The position numbers and the translations under genes are program-made. Shown here in pieces: positions 17,274 to 27,256 of a stretch of DNA of 64,000 nt; the stretch's first letter is position 1, and each line of letters begins with the position of its first letter. The notes beneath the pieces are model-generated. The model saw nothing but the letters and a program-made list of their open reading frames with translations. It was not told the origin of the DNA and did no database searches. Origin of the DNA: Fibrobacter sp. (GTDB taxonomy: Bacteria > Fibrobacterota > Fibrobacteria > Fibrobacterales > Fibrobacteraceae); NCBI GenBank assembly GCA_017642335.1, contig JAGCPF010000032.1, positions 62,001-126,000 on the forward strand, in the 5' to 3' direction.

Positions 17274-18626
17274 ATGCAGAATTCTATTGTAGCCCCCGTT
17301 GGCGTTTTGGGCTTTGGCGTCGAAGGCCAGAGCACGTTTAACTACCTTGTCCGCAGCGGAATCAAGGACATCGTCGTGATGGACAAGAATCCGGTCAGTT
17401 TGCCGAAAGTGCCTGCCGGTGTAAACGTGAAGACGTTCAGCGGCAACAACTACATGGACGGTCTCAAGGACTGCGTGACCGTCGTGCGCTCCGCAGGCGT
17501 GTACCCAATGAGCCAAGAACTGTTCAAGTTCCAGATGAACGGCGGGCTCATGACGAGCCAGATTCAATTATTTTTAGAACAAACTAAATCCAAGAAAGTT
17601 GTAGGCGTCACGGGCACACTCGGCAAGGGCTCTACCGTGAGCATGATCAGCCACATCCTTACAAAATGCGGAGTGAGCAACGAGATTGGCGGAAACTTCG
17701 GCGTGCCGGCACTTGACCTGCTAGAAAACGAGCCGAACGACCGTGTGAGCATTCTTGAACTCTCCAGTTTCCAGTTGATGACGCTTTCCCTGTCGCCCGA
17801 TGTGGCCGTGGTGCTGCGCGTTTCGACAGAACACCTGGACTGGCACAAGAGTGTCGAGGAGTACCGCGATGCAAAGGCGAACCTTGTGCGCTGGCAGAAA
17901 CGCAGCGGCACCTGCGTCTTTTTGAAAGACGCTGCTCCGACGGCGAAAATCGCCGCCGAGAGCCCGGCCACGACCAAGTATGCCATCACGCTCGCTGATG
18001 GGCCGAACTTTGGCGACGGAGACGCCGTGATTGACGGCGCCACCCTCGCCATCGACGACGAAAAGCTATTCCTTGCAGACTGCAAGGTGCGCGGCATCTA
18101 CCAGCTCGAAAACATGGCGGCGGCGACCCTCGCCGTGAAGGCGCTGGGCATCAAGGTGGCCGACGCTTTCGAAGCCCTCAAGAGCTACGAGACGCTCCCC
18201 TTCCGCATGGAATTCAAGGGCGAAAAGAACGGCATCGAGTTCTACAACGACAGCTACGCCACGCGCCCCGACGCGACGATCGCCGCCACGGCGAGCATGA
18301 AGCGCCCCTTCGCGCTCATCCTCGGCGGCTCCGAGAAGAACGCCGACTTCACCGAACTTTCAAAAATTCTCGTGGAGGAACGCCCGAACCTCAAGCGCAT
18401 CGCGCTCATCGGCGCGACCGCTCAGCGCATGCTCGAGTCCCTGACGCAGGCCGGGCTCCAGATTCCGGCGAACATCTTCCCCACTTTGGAAGAAGCGTTT
18501 GCCGACAGTCTCGCCATCGGAAAGGGCGGGACCGTCATCATGAGCCCCGCCTGCGCCAGCTTCGGCCTGTTCAAGAACTACAAAGTCCGCGGGCAGGTGT
18601 TCGACAAGCTGGTCGCCGAGGTGTGA
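17274..18626 (+). CDS. murD: UDP-N-acetylmuramoylalanine--D-glutamate ligase
   Basis: This 450-aa cytoplasmic ATP-dependent enzyme adds D-Glu to UDP-MurNAc-L-Ala in peptidoglycan synthesis. The N-terminal Rossmann-like domain has VLGFGVEGQS. The ATP loop is GVTGTLGKGST near residue 109, closer to the FolC-type GTNGKGS than to the usual Mur GTNGKST. Then come ELSSFQL, the STEHLDWH segment, NDSYATRPDAT (the usual MurD has TNPxAT), LILGGSEKNADF and the C-terminal LSPACASF-like SPACASFGLFKNYKVRG. The ATG at 17274 has GAGG upstream. The gene is bracketed by two identical tRNA-Leu genes and stands alone, away from any mur/fts cluster in view. Confidence 0.9.
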   Translation: MQNSIVAPVGVLGFGVEGQSTFNYLVRSGIKDIVVMDKNPVSLPKVPAGVNVKTFSGNNYMDGLKDCVTVVRSAGVYPMSQELFKFQMNGGLMTSQIQLFLEQTKSKKVVGVTGTLGKGSTVSMISHILTKCGVSNEIGGNFGVPALDLLENEPNDRVSILELSSFQLMTLSLSPDVAVVLRVSTEHLDWHKSVEEYRDAKANLVRWQKRSGTCVFLKDAAPTAKIAAESPATTKYAITLADGPNFGDGDAVIDGATLAIDDEKLFLADCKVRGIYQLENMAAATLAVKALGIKVADAFEALKSYETLPFRMEFKGEKNGIEFYNDSYATRPDATIAATASMKRPFALILGGSEKNADFTELSKILVEERPNLKRIALIGATAQRMLESLTQAGLQIPANIFPTLEEAFADSLAIGKGGTVIMSPACASFGLFKNYKVRGQVFDKLVAEV

Positions 18627-18752
18627 GCAGCGAGCAGTGAGCTATGAGCAATGAGCGGTGAGCGATGAGCAATGAGCGAAGAGCAATGAGCGAAGAGCAA
18701 TGAGCACCGAATTAATACTCACACCTCATAGCTCATAGCTGATAGCGTAGGC
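18626..18752. repeat. Large GAGC/ATGAGC word-repeat array
   Basis: About fifteen tandem degenerate units of GAGCNATGAGC/GAGCGATGAGC type follow the murD stop, then a short inverted stretch (CTCATAGCTCATAGCTGATA). The 7-bp periodicity is imperfect and there are no spacers. An almost identical string occurs inside rnhB (31468-31497). Confidence 0.85.
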
Positions 18753-18792
18753 CATTTTTTTTCATTTTTTTCAAAAAATTCCCTCCCTCCCC

Positions 18793-18821
18793 TTTACAAG
18801 GCAATCCTTTTAAACTAAATT
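18793..18821 (+). promoter_or_regulatory. Promoter of second tRNA-Leu
   Basis: TTTACA (18793-18798), a 17-bp spacer and TAAATT (18816-18821) lie about 25 bp before the tRNA. Spacing is ideal. Confidence 0.65.
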
Positions 18822-18845
18822 TGTCTCCGTTCCGCTAAGGACTAC

Positions 18846-18929
18846 GCGGTCGTGGTGGAATTGGTAGACACGCTAGCTTGAGGTGCTAGTGGGAGCGATC
18901 CCATGACAGTTCAAGTCTGTCCGACCGCA
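18846..18929 (+). tRNA. tRNA-Leu (anticodon GAG), copy 2
   Basis: This is an 84-nt class II tRNA identical to the copy at 17054-17137, with anticodon GAG in loop TTGAGGT. It has its own promoter and terminator. CCA is not encoded. Confidence 0.97.
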
Positions 18930-18934
18930 GAAGG

Positions 18935-18966
18935 AACCCGGCTTAACCGCCGGGTTTTCTTTTTTC
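18935..18966 (+). terminator. Terminator after second tRNA-Leu
   Basis: AACCCGGC, loop TTAACC, GCCGGGTT, then TTCTTTTTT. Confidence 0.85.
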
Positions 18967-18989
18967 CCAAAAAAACGTACGCAGCCAAA

Positions 18990-19017
18990 GCAAAACCCCG
19001 GACCTAAGTCCGGGGCT
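18990..19017 (-). terminator. Terminator of the GH43 gene
   Basis: CCCCGGAC-TTAG-GTCCGGGG then TTTTGC in the minus direction, 35 bp past the GH43 stop. Confidence 0.8.
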
Positions 19018-19050
19018 GCAAGTTGGAGAACGATTTCTTATTCTATCCGA

Positions 19051-21273
19051 TTACTTAGCGGTATTGACCATGAACCTCTTTCCGCCCTGCACCTGTTTGA
19101 GCATGTAGACGCCTCTAGTATAGCCCGCGGCCTTGAGTGCACTAGAGGCATCCGTACCGTCCAGGTCCAACGTACCGAGCATCTTGCCCGAGAGACCATA
19201 TACGCGGTAGGCCTGCGAAGTCCTGTTCTGGAACCTGACGTCACCTATAGCCAGCGGGCCAATCGGTTCGGTATCTTCGGCATCCTTGCCCTGCAAGAAG
19301 TTGATGAAGTCAATATCCATCCAGTCCCCAGTCACGGTAAAGCGGAGGATATGCTTTCCGGCAGCGAGCGTCACGTTGGCCTTGACCTTGTTGTATTCAT
19401 CATAGTTGTCTTCGCCGGATGTCGCCTGCGGAACGGCAATTTCTTCGGTAATGTCTTCACCGTCGATAGACAGTTTGAAACTGGAAGTCGCATTGGCCGA
19501 AGCCACCGCAGCATAAATGGTATAATCGCCCGCAGCAGCCACTTCTACGGTGTATTCCAGCCATTCGCCAGTCTGGTTGAATCCAACTACGTAACCGGTA
19601 GCCTTCTTGTAGATATCGACGCCCGTACCTTCGCGGTAGCTCGCACCGCCGTTGCTTTCGGCGCCATGGTCATCGGTATCGTTGTCGGAGTAGGAATCGC
19701 TACCGGCACCATAGCCCGGTTCGTCGAAATTTTCCATTTCAATCTTGCCCGGGATAGCCCAAGCCTTGCCGCCAAACGGCTGCTGCGGTTCCGGTTCGCG
19801 CTTGGTTCCCTGGAATTCCCATTCCAGAACGCCCATGGTGGAATCCTTACTTCCCTTGAACACGAAGAACAACTGGTCCACGACACCCGTAAGGCCACTC
19901 ATCTCGCAATCGTTATCGGCATAGTCGTTCCAGCCGCTGGTCTTCGCAAGTTCGCAGGAACCGGCAAGCGTACCGGAAACACTTCCCATGTGAATTTCAA
20001 CCTTGTTGCCGTCGGCCACGCTAGCGGCCTTCACGCGGAGGTTTTGCGCACCATTGCCGAAATCCACGCCCGAAACGCGAATCCAGGATTCCTTGGTGGC
20101 GAGCGGAGTCAGCACATGCACCACGGGCTTGCCCTTGGTCCAGTCGGTACGGCTGCGCACGTTACGTTGCTTGGAACTAGTCAAGGCCTTGTAGGTCCTG
20201 TAAGGGTCAAAATTCTTGATCTGCTTGGGGCCTTCACGCGTAAAGGTGAGCTTGTTCATCTTGTCGCCATTCCAGGTGAGTTCATCGATGGACACGCTTC
20301 TATGGTTTTCCTTGTTCGGACTATTGGTGCACTGGCCCGACTGGGTACAGGAACCCGGATGTTCATCCGCAGTCACCAAGCGGCGGTCGTGATACACGGC
20401 ATACCACTTGCCCTGGAATTCTGCAAAACCCTGATGGTTGTTGCCACCTTCGTTATGAGCATCGGGTACAGAACTGATTCCAGGAATGACCGTTCCAACG
20501 AACGTGTAAGGGCCCGTAATCTTGTCAGCCATGCCGTAGTCGATGACCTGCGGAGGCGTATTGAAACTCAAGTAGTACTTGTTCCCCTTCTTGTGGATAT
20601 AGGGGGCTTCGAAAGAATTCTGTGCACTGACACGCGTCAGGGAATTCTTGTCGATGGTAATCTTGCCGTTGTTTTCGGTAAACTTGATGATGTCCAGGTT
20701 GTTGCCATAGGGGCGCTGACCGTTTTCGCCACCGCCGAAAATCACGTAACCCGTACCGTCATCTTCGATAAAGATGCCCGGATCAAAACAGTGAGCAATG
20801 CCGTCACAGCCACCGATTACGCTGGAGCCATAGGAAGCGGCAATGTAGTTCACGCCATGAGTTTCCTTGACGGGGTCGGTATAGGGACCGTCGATACTTG
20901 TCGCGGTAAGCATGCCCACACCACTGGCGCCGTTAGGGTAAACGATGTAGATTCTGCCCTTATGGACGGCGATGCCGGAAGCCCAGGTATTGTTGGGGTA
21001 ATCCCCGAATTCACGCTTGGAACGGAAAACCATGCCGTGATCGGTCCAGTTCTTCATGTCCTGGGAGGTGAACGCGTTAAGGCCCACGATGTCGTAGTCA
21101 TAATTTTTCTGGGGACTGTAGTCATCGACATCGGTCAGGATGTAGAAGGTACTGTCGTCTGCCGCCGCCGAAGGGTCCGCCAGATAATGGTAAGTTGAAA
21201 TCGGGTTGTCAGCAAAAGCAGAAATAGACAACCCCAAGGTAGCCGCAAAGGCAATTTTTTCCCATCTTTTCAT
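19051..21273 (-). CDS. Secreted GH43 hemicellulase with two CBM6-like domains
   Basis: The 740-aa protein has a signal peptide (1-21, ending AFA). The GH43 five-bladed propeller spans about 25-345; the expected carboxylates are the base Asp in YLADPSAA, the Asp in CFDPGIFIEDDG and the acid Glu in NSFEAPYIHKKG. Residues about 350-495 and 510-665 are carbohydrate-binding modules; the second (KIEMENFDEPGYGAG to DWMDIDFINF) is clearly CBM6-like. The last 65 residues (AYRVYGLSGKMLGTL to the C-terminus) look like a Por/T9SS sorting or Fibrobacter C-terminal module. Activity is probably beta-xylosidase or alpha-L-arabinofuranosidase on xylan side chains; the exact specificity is not readable. GGAGATG precedes the ATG. 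Confidence 0.85.
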   Translation of the reverse strand: MKRWEKIAFAATLGLSISAFADNPISTYHYLADPSAAADDSTFYILTDVDDYSPQKNYDYDIVGLNAFTSQDMKNWTDHGMVFRSKREFGDYPNNTWASGIAVHKGRIYIVYPNGASGVGMLTATSIDGPYTDPVKETHGVNYIAASYGSSVIGGCDGIAHCFDPGIFIEDDGTGYVIFGGGENGQRPYGNNLDIIKFTENNGKITIDKNSLTRVSAQNSFEAPYIHKKGNKYYLSFNTPPQVIDYGMADKITGPYTFVGTVIPGISSVPDAHNEGGNNHQGFAEFQGKWYAVYHDRRLVTADEHPGSCTQSGQCTNSPNKENHRSVSIDELTWNGDKMNKLTFTREGPKQIKNFDPYRTYKALTSSKQRNVRSRTDWTKGKPVVHVLTPLATKESWIRVSGVDFGNGAQNLRVKAASVADGNKVEIHMGSVSGTLAGSCELAKTSGWNDYADNDCEMSGLTGVVDQLFFVFKGSKDSTMGVLEWEFQGTKREPEPQQPFGGKAWAIPGKIEMENFDEPGYGAGSDSYSDNDTDDHGAESNGGASYREGTGVDIYKKATGYVVGFNQTGEWLEYTVEVAAAGDYTIYAAVASANATSSFKLSIDGEDITEEIAVPQATSGEDNYDEYNKVKANVTLAAGKHILRFTVTGDWMDIDFINFLQGKDAEDTEPIGPLAIGDVRFQNRTSQAYRVYGLSGKMLGTLDLDGTDASSALKAAGYTRGVYMLKQVQGGKRFMVNTAK

Positions 21274-21381
21274 ATTGCAACATCTCCATTCACTCGGTTT
21301 TTCCCGGACCCATACAAACCAATATTAAACTACCCTAAAAAAAGCCCTCTTTTAGCGCAAACCGACATTATTCATGGATAA

Positions 21382-22554
<1,173 letters not shown>

Positions 22555-22660
22555 GTCCCCTTCCTCCACACCAAACGTGGATTCATTTTGCAATAAACAG
22601 CCCAGCATTCCTTAAGCTCAAAGCAAGATATTCATTCAGTCATCGAGAATAGTATCCATT

Positions 22661-22723
22661 GGAACGAGAATGGAAGCGTCGCCCCCCCATATTTCTTAAA
22701 AAAGTTCATTTTTCTCGTTCCAT
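22661..22723. repeat. 11-bp inverted repeat upstream of acyl-CoA synthetase
   Basis: TGGAACGAGAA (22661-22671) and its perfect complement TTCTCGTTCCA (22713-22723) are separated by 41 bp. The right arm ends 29 bp before the start codon. It could be a regulator site or an RNA stem. The rest of the 198-bp gap shows nothing else. Confidence 0.45.
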
Positions 22724-22752
22724 ATGCAAATTAGAATGTTATTTTCATTTAC

Positions 22753-24549
22753 ATGGAACCGCTTCAGTTTACATCACTCGCTTCGATGTTTTTCGCAAAC
22801 TGCGACCGCTCGGATTTCGGCGGCTGGTTCCAGAGAAATGGCGACCAATGGGTCCATTTTTCCAGGTCAAAACTGAGGCGTGACGCAACGGCAATCGCGC
22901 TCGCCCTTAGGGACCGCGGAATCATTGCAGGCGAAAGCATCGGCATCATCGCGCCCAGTTCCGTCTACTGGCTCCTGGCCGACATCGCGACACAAATCAA
23001 CCACGCCATGGTGGTGCCGCTGTTCCCGAACATTTCCTCCGAAAATTTCCAGTTCCAGTGCGACGACGCCAACGTCCAAGTCCTCGTCATCGAGAACATT
23101 GCCCAGCTTGACGCCCCGTTGCAGGCCCTACTCCCCCGCTTCAAGGCCATCATCCAATTGGACACGGGCACCGAACTCCCGACCAACGGAGTTTACTGGG
23201 ACACCCTGATTATGGACGGGCTCAAGGTCATCGACAAGCCGGAATCCGCCCTCTGGATCAAGACGCAGGTTTTCTCCATCGCGCCGGACGACCTTTTCAG
23301 CATCATCTACACGAGCGGTTCCACCGGTCGGCCCAAGGGAGTCGAACTCACGCACAGGAACATGCTCTCGCAAATCCAGAACATCCTGCCGCTGTTCCCG
23401 CTGACCCGCAAGAAGGATGTCGCCCTGACCATCCTCCCGGTCGCGCACGTTTTCGAACGGATGGCCGTGTACTACTATATCCTGAACGGGATTCCCATCT
23501 ACTTTGCCGACAGCCCCAAAAATGCGGCCGTCCTGATGAAGGAAATCCGGCCGACAGTCATGATTGTCGTGCCGCGAATCCTCGAACGCGTTTACGAAAG
23601 CATCACCATCGCGGCAGACAAATCCCGCAGGCCCAAGAGCTGGATTATCAAGCGCGCCGTGAAAATCGCCAAAATCGAGAACCCCGAAAAGCGCCCAAGC
23701 CTGCTGCGGCGTTTCTACGACCGTCTCGTGTACAAGAGAATGAGGGACGCCATCGGCGGCAATTTCAGGATGATCATTTCGGGCAGCAGCGCTCTCAACA
23801 AGAGTATCAGCCGTTTCTTGCTGAACATCGGACTCCCGGTCTACGAAGGCTATGGTTTGACCGAATGTTCGCCCGTTGTCAGCGCCAACTGCGAGAACAA
23901 CCAATCGGTCGGTTCCGTGGGCAAGCCGCTGGACCACCTCTCCGTCAAGATTGGAGAGAACAACGAAATCCTGGTCAAAGGCGACAGCGTCTTTGGCGGA
24001 TACCACAACAGGCCGGACCTGAACAAGGACGCCTTCACACCGGACGGCTACTTCCGCACAGGAGACCAAGGGTTCATTGACGACAATGGATTCCTCTCCC
24101 TGACGGGCCGCCTCAAGGAGCTTTTGAAAACGAGCACGGGCAAGTACGTAAGCCCGAACCCCATCGAGTTGGAAATCAGCCGCCATCCCGTGGTGGAGCA
24201 GGCGCTCGTCATCGCGAACGACCGCAAGTTCGTCTCGGTCCTGGTATTCCTGAACCCGGAAGGCGCACGCCGTCTGCTCCGCATTTCAAAAGAAGAATTC
24301 AATATCGAGAAAGCCTTACAATCCGGACGTATCCGTGAAGCGGTCAACCGGCATATTGGCAAGATTAACAAAAAGCTGAACCACTGGGAACAAATCCGCA
24401 AGTGGACACTCATCGGCGACGAGCTCACCATAGAGTCGGGACTGTTGACGCCGACACTAAAATTGCGCAGGAAAGCGACGGAAAACCGTTACGCCGAGCA
24501 AATCGAAGAAATGTACGGGCAGCCCCACGAGCAAGAAGCGCAAGGCTAA
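22753..24549 (+). CDS. Long-chain acyl-CoA synthetase (AMP-forming)
   Basis: This 598-aa ANL-superfamily enzyme would activate long-chain fatty acids to acyl-CoA via acyl-AMP. The P-loop SIIYTSGSTGRPKGVELTH is near residue 180, VEGYGLTE-like YEGYGLTECSPVV near 370, the adenylate-binding FRTGDQG near 435, and the hinge GRLKELLKTSTGKYVSP near 450. The size and the GRxKELxKTSxGK motif match bacterial FAA1-type long-chain synthetases. There is no Shine-Dalgarno site; TATTTT ends 7 nt before the ATG. It converges with the radical SAM gene 3 bp downstream. A role in membrane-lipid recycling is as likely as catabolism, because no beta-oxidation genes are nearby. Confidence 0.85.
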   Translation: MEPLQFTSLASMFFANCDRSDFGGWFQRNGDQWVHFSRSKLRRDATAIALALRDRGIIAGESIGIIAPSSVYWLLADIATQINHAMVVPLFPNISSENFQFQCDDANVQVLVIENIAQLDAPLQALLPRFKAIIQLDTGTELPTNGVYWDTLIMDGLKVIDKPESALWIKTQVFSIAPDDLFSIIYTSGSTGRPKGVELTHRNMLSQIQNILPLFPLTRKKDVALTILPVAHVFERMAVYYYILNGIPIYFADSPKNAAVLMKEIRPTVMIVVPRILERVYESITIAADKSRRPKSWIIKRAVKIAKIENPEKRPSLLRRFYDRLVYKRMRDAIGGNFRMIISGSSALNKSISRFLLNIGLPVYEGYGLTECSPVVSANCENNQSVGSVGKPLDHLSVKIGENNEILVKGDSVFGGYHNRPDLNKDAFTPDGYFRTGDQGFIDDNGFLSLTGRLKELLKTSTGKYVSPNPIELEISRHPVVEQALVIANDRKFVSVLVFLNPEGARRLLRISKEEFNIEKALQSGRIREAVNRHIGKINKKLNHWEQIRKWTLIGDELTIESGLLTPTLKLRRKATENRYAEQIEEMYGQPHEQEAQG

Positions 24550-24552
24550 CCG

Positions 24553-25476
24553 TCAAAGATTGCGACGGGATGCACAGCGCATCAGGCACCGGGAACACTG
24601 AGCCGCAGGAGATGCCGGATTACCATAACGGCGTTCCGGGTTCGGACAATGTTGCAAGCTCCCGTCCGGCAACACCCACAATTCATCATCGAACGGGCAA
24701 GGAAGCGAATCTACCCCGCATGGTTCCTGTGCAGCCAGCGAGGGTTCAAAAAAGAGCGATCCTTCACAGCGAACTTTGCTCGACTTTGCAAATTGCACAA
24801 GTTGAGACTTCAACGCTTGAATTTCGCCCGGTTCCAGGGCATACTGGCGAACCAATTCATCGGGAGCCGTACTCAAAAACACCGCCGGATTCCATTTAAT
24901 GCGGTCAATTCCGATAGACTGCGCCCAATGTAGAATAGAGTGAACCGCACCAGCATCGGAAGCGAATTTCTTGTGCAACGTGACCTGCAACGAGATTGTG
25001 CTTACAGGGGCTTTGCCGGAAGCAGCCCGCTCTGCACGGGCCAAGGAAACGAGCCTTTCCACGTTCGATTTCCACTGAGAAAAATCGCCGCCAGGCATCA
25101 TTTCCGAAAAAACAGCATCGTCAAATCCCATGCAGCTCACCTTGATGTCGCTGCAGGCGTGCAACAGGCGACGCATTCCCTGTTCCGTCCCCCACTCTCC
25201 AGGAAAGCTCCCGTTTGTCGTGAGGTTCAAGGAGACTCCGCTCGCCTCGCATAGTTCGAGCAGTTCGGCAAAATGGGAGTAGAGCAGCGGTTCGCCCATC
25301 GTGCTCGGGATGACTTCGCGCAGTCCCTCCTTCAAAGCGTTCTCGATGGCCGCGCGCACAGTGGCGAAGGGCATTTCGCCCAAGCCAAACTTCGATTGGC
25401 GCTGGGCCAAAAAACAAAGCGGACAATGCATGTTGCATTTGTCCGGATTGGTTAAAAGTGTAAGTCGGCGAATCAA
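24553..25476 (-). CDS. Radical SAM protein with C-terminal SPASM-like cysteines
   Basis: The 307-aa protein carries the cluster motif CNMHCPLC (C-x3-C-x2-C) at residues 14-21, followed by STMGEPLLY and LNLTTNGSFP, typical of the SAM-binding barrel. The last 70 residues hold further cysteines (EPCGVDSLPC, LQHCPNPERR, QCSRCLMRC), suggesting auxiliary iron-sulfur binding as in SPASM proteins. The substrate is unknown. The start is TTG at 25476 with AAGGGA upstream; no better ATG fits. It is the last gene after the Tol-Pal run, 24 bp behind a thioredoxin-reductase-like gene, so the two may be functionally linked. Confidence 0.75.
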   Translation of the reverse strand: MIRRLTLLTNPDKCNMHCPLCFLAQRQSKFGLGEMPFATVRAAIENALKEGLREVIPSTMGEPLLYSHFAELLELCEASGVSLNLTTNGSFPGEWGTEQGMRRLLHACSDIKVSCMGFDDAVFSEMMPGGDFSQWKSNVERLVSLARAERAASGKAPVSTISLQVTLHKKFASDAGAVHSILHWAQSIGIDRIKWNPAVFLSTAPDELVRQYALEPGEIQALKSQLVQFAKSSKVRCEGSLFFEPSLAAQEPCGVDSLPCPFDDELWVLPDGSLQHCPNPERRYGNPASPAAQCSRCLMRCASRRNL

Positions 25477-25500
25477 GGCTGTCCCTTCGCCATGAGCGCG

Positions 25501-26376
25501 CTACGCCGAGGCGTTGCGCTTTTCACGCAGGTACTTGATTGCAGCAAGCCCGGCCACAGCGCCCTCGCCCACGGCAACAGCCACCTGGAGCGTACCCCCG
25601 GTGCAGTCACCCGCAGCAAAAAGTCCTGGAACCGTTGTCTGGAAATCGGGACCGAGTACAGGATTCGCGCCTTCAAAGGCGGCGCCGGCCTTGCGTGCAA
25701 GGTCGGTGGCGCTTGCGCTACCCAGTGCGACAAACAGGCCGTCGAAGGATTCTTCTGAGCCATCTTCGAAGCGGACGCCCTTAAAAGCGCCCTCGCCGAC
25801 AAGCCCGGCAAGTTTGCGGGTTTCTACAGTCACTGTTTCGGGGAACGTCGCCGTTGTTTCGCTCCCGTTTGTAAGCAACGTAACGGATGATGCCATCGGC
25901 AACAATTCCGAAACCTCGTGCAAGGCATATTCGCCGGAACCCAAGACTGCGACCTTCTTTTGTCTATAGAAGAACGCATCGCACACGGCGCAATAGCTCA
26001 CGCCATGCCCTTCGAGTTCCGCCATCCCAGGCAGAGGTTGTTTCTTGCGGGCAGATCCTGTAGCCATGATACACGCCTTGCCACGATATTCCCCACTTAG
26101 GCCACCTGCCACAAAATCGTTCCCATCGAAGAAAAGGTCTGTAACTTCGTCGTCCACGATTTTGGCGCCAAGGGCCAGTGCCTGTTTTTTACCCACTTCA
26201 GCAAGCTCGGGGCCACTGAGCGGTTTTTCCAAGCCATAGTAGTTCTCTATCATGTGTGCGCGGGCGAGCGCCCCTACATCTTTACCGACAATCAGCACAT
26301 CCAGCCCCGCACGGAGCCCATAGAGTGCTGCGGAAATTCCTGCAGGGCCATAGCCCAGAATCAATATATCAGCCAT
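25501..26376 (-). CDS. Thioredoxin-reductase-like FAD/NAD(P) oxidoreductase
   Basis: This 291-aa flavoprotein has an N-terminal FAD site (LILGYGPAGISAA), the redox pair CAVCD near residue 129 (canonical CATCD), a second nucleotide fold (VAVLGSGEYALHEVSEL) and the closing GLFAAGDCTGG. The layout matches TrxB. It is shorter than typical TrxB (about 310-320 aa), and the NAD(P) loop GSGEYA lacks the usual GGGDSA, so its electron donor or partner may differ. It is probably cotranscribed with cpoB (22-bp gap) and the radical SAM gene. Confidence 0.8.
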   Translation of the reverse strand: MADILILGYGPAGISAALYGLRAGLDVLIVGKDVGALARAHMIENYYGLEKPLSGPELAEVGKKQALALGAKIVDDEVTDLFFDGNDFVAGGLSGEYRGKACIMATGSARKKQPLPGMAELEGHGVSYCAVCDAFFYRQKKVAVLGSGEYALHEVSELLPMASSVTLLTNGSETTATFPETVTVETRKLAGLVGEGAFKGVRFEDGSEESFDGLFVALGSASATDLARKAGAAFEGANPVLGPDFQTTVPGLFAAGDCTGGTLQVAVAVGEGAVAGLAAIKYLREKRNASA

Positions 26377-26398
26377 TCGGAATCCTTAAAGGGTTGAA

Positions 26399-27238
26399 TT
26401 AGTTACCACGCGTCCTGATTTCTGCCGGATTCTTTTCCAGCAGTTCTTGCAAGATTTCGGCAGACTGTTCAAACTCGCCCGTCGAGGCGCAGGTCTTACT
26501 GCTCAGAATCTTCTGCAGGTACTGCTTCTGCTTTTCGACATCGTTGCCGGCAGCATAGAGCTGGGCCAGCTTGAACATCGTCGCACACACCTTACCCCCT
26601 TCGGGGAAGGCTTCCGCAAGACTTGCGAACACCTTCTTGGCCTTGTCATCTTGCTTTGCATCAATCAGACAGAGACCCATCCAGTAAAGCGAGTTTTCGG
26701 CAAGCTCACCGGTTTTCATTTGTTCGTAAACTTGTTTGAATCCGGAATACGCCAGTTTGTACTCACCACGGTGGTAGTCGGAACGGGCAGTGTTGAACAT
26801 CGCTTCAGCTTCCACGAGCCTTTCGGCTTCGCGTTCCACGCTGTCCATGGAGACCTGCGTCGGCGCCCCGCTGACGACCACCTTCTTCGCGAGAATCTTG
26901 TCGGACTTGCCGAGCAACATATCTAAGCGATAGATGACCTCTTCCTGGCGGGAATCGTTACGTTCAGACTCATCCGAGACACGACGAGAAAGCATCGTGA
27001 TTTCGGCCTGCATGCGCTTCTGCACAGCAGCAGCCTGATCCAGCAAAGCCTTCAGCGAATCGATCTCGGCACGCAGCGAATCCTCCATACGAGTCATGGA
27101 AGAATCCACCGAGCCGATAACGTTCGACTGCACGTTGGCACCCACGTTCGCCATTTCTTCAGTACGAAGCATGGTGATCTTGGAGCATCCCGTAAGCGCA
27201 AGTAAAGAGAATACAAGGCCTAGGGCAAAATACTTCAT
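26399..27238 (-). CDS. cpoB: CpoB/YbgF-like Tol-Pal lipoprotein
   Basis: The 279-aa protein has a lipoprotein signal (LTGC, Cys about 18). Residues about 35-115 form a coiled coil, and tetratricopeptide-like repeats follow (AEAMFNTARSDYHRGEYKLA, SLYWMGLCLIDAKQDDKAKK). This matches CpoB/YbgF, which couples Tol-Pal to septal peptidoglycan synthesis. Unlike the E. coli protein it is lipidated. I chose the ATG at 27238; a TTG at 27244 is also in frame and GAGG lies upstream of both. It is the sixth gene of the Tol-Pal operon, 18 bp behind pal. Confidence 0.8.
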   Translation of the reverse strand: MKYFALGLVFSLLALTGCSKITMLRTEEMANVGANVQSNVIGSVDSSMTRMEDSLRAEIDSLKALLDQAAAVQKRMQAEITMLSRRVSDESERNDSRQEEVIYRLDMLLGKSDKILAKKVVVSGAPTQVSMDSVEREAERLVEAEAMFNTARSDYHRGEYKLAYSGFKQVYEQMKTGELAENSLYWMGLCLIDAKQDDKAKKVFASLAEAFPEGGKVCATMFKLAQLYAAGNDVEKQKQYLQKILSSKTCASTGEFEQSAEILQELLEKNPAEIRTRGN

Positions 27239-27256
27239 TTTCAAAAGTACCTCGAA

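Noticed and set aside
18626..18752. CRISPR array
   Set aside because: Units are 7-11 bp and degenerate with no unique spacers, and no cas genes are in view.
17054..18929. tRNA-bounded genomic island or prophage attachment sites
   Set aside because: Only murD, a core gene, lies between the copies. There is no integrase and no composition shift.
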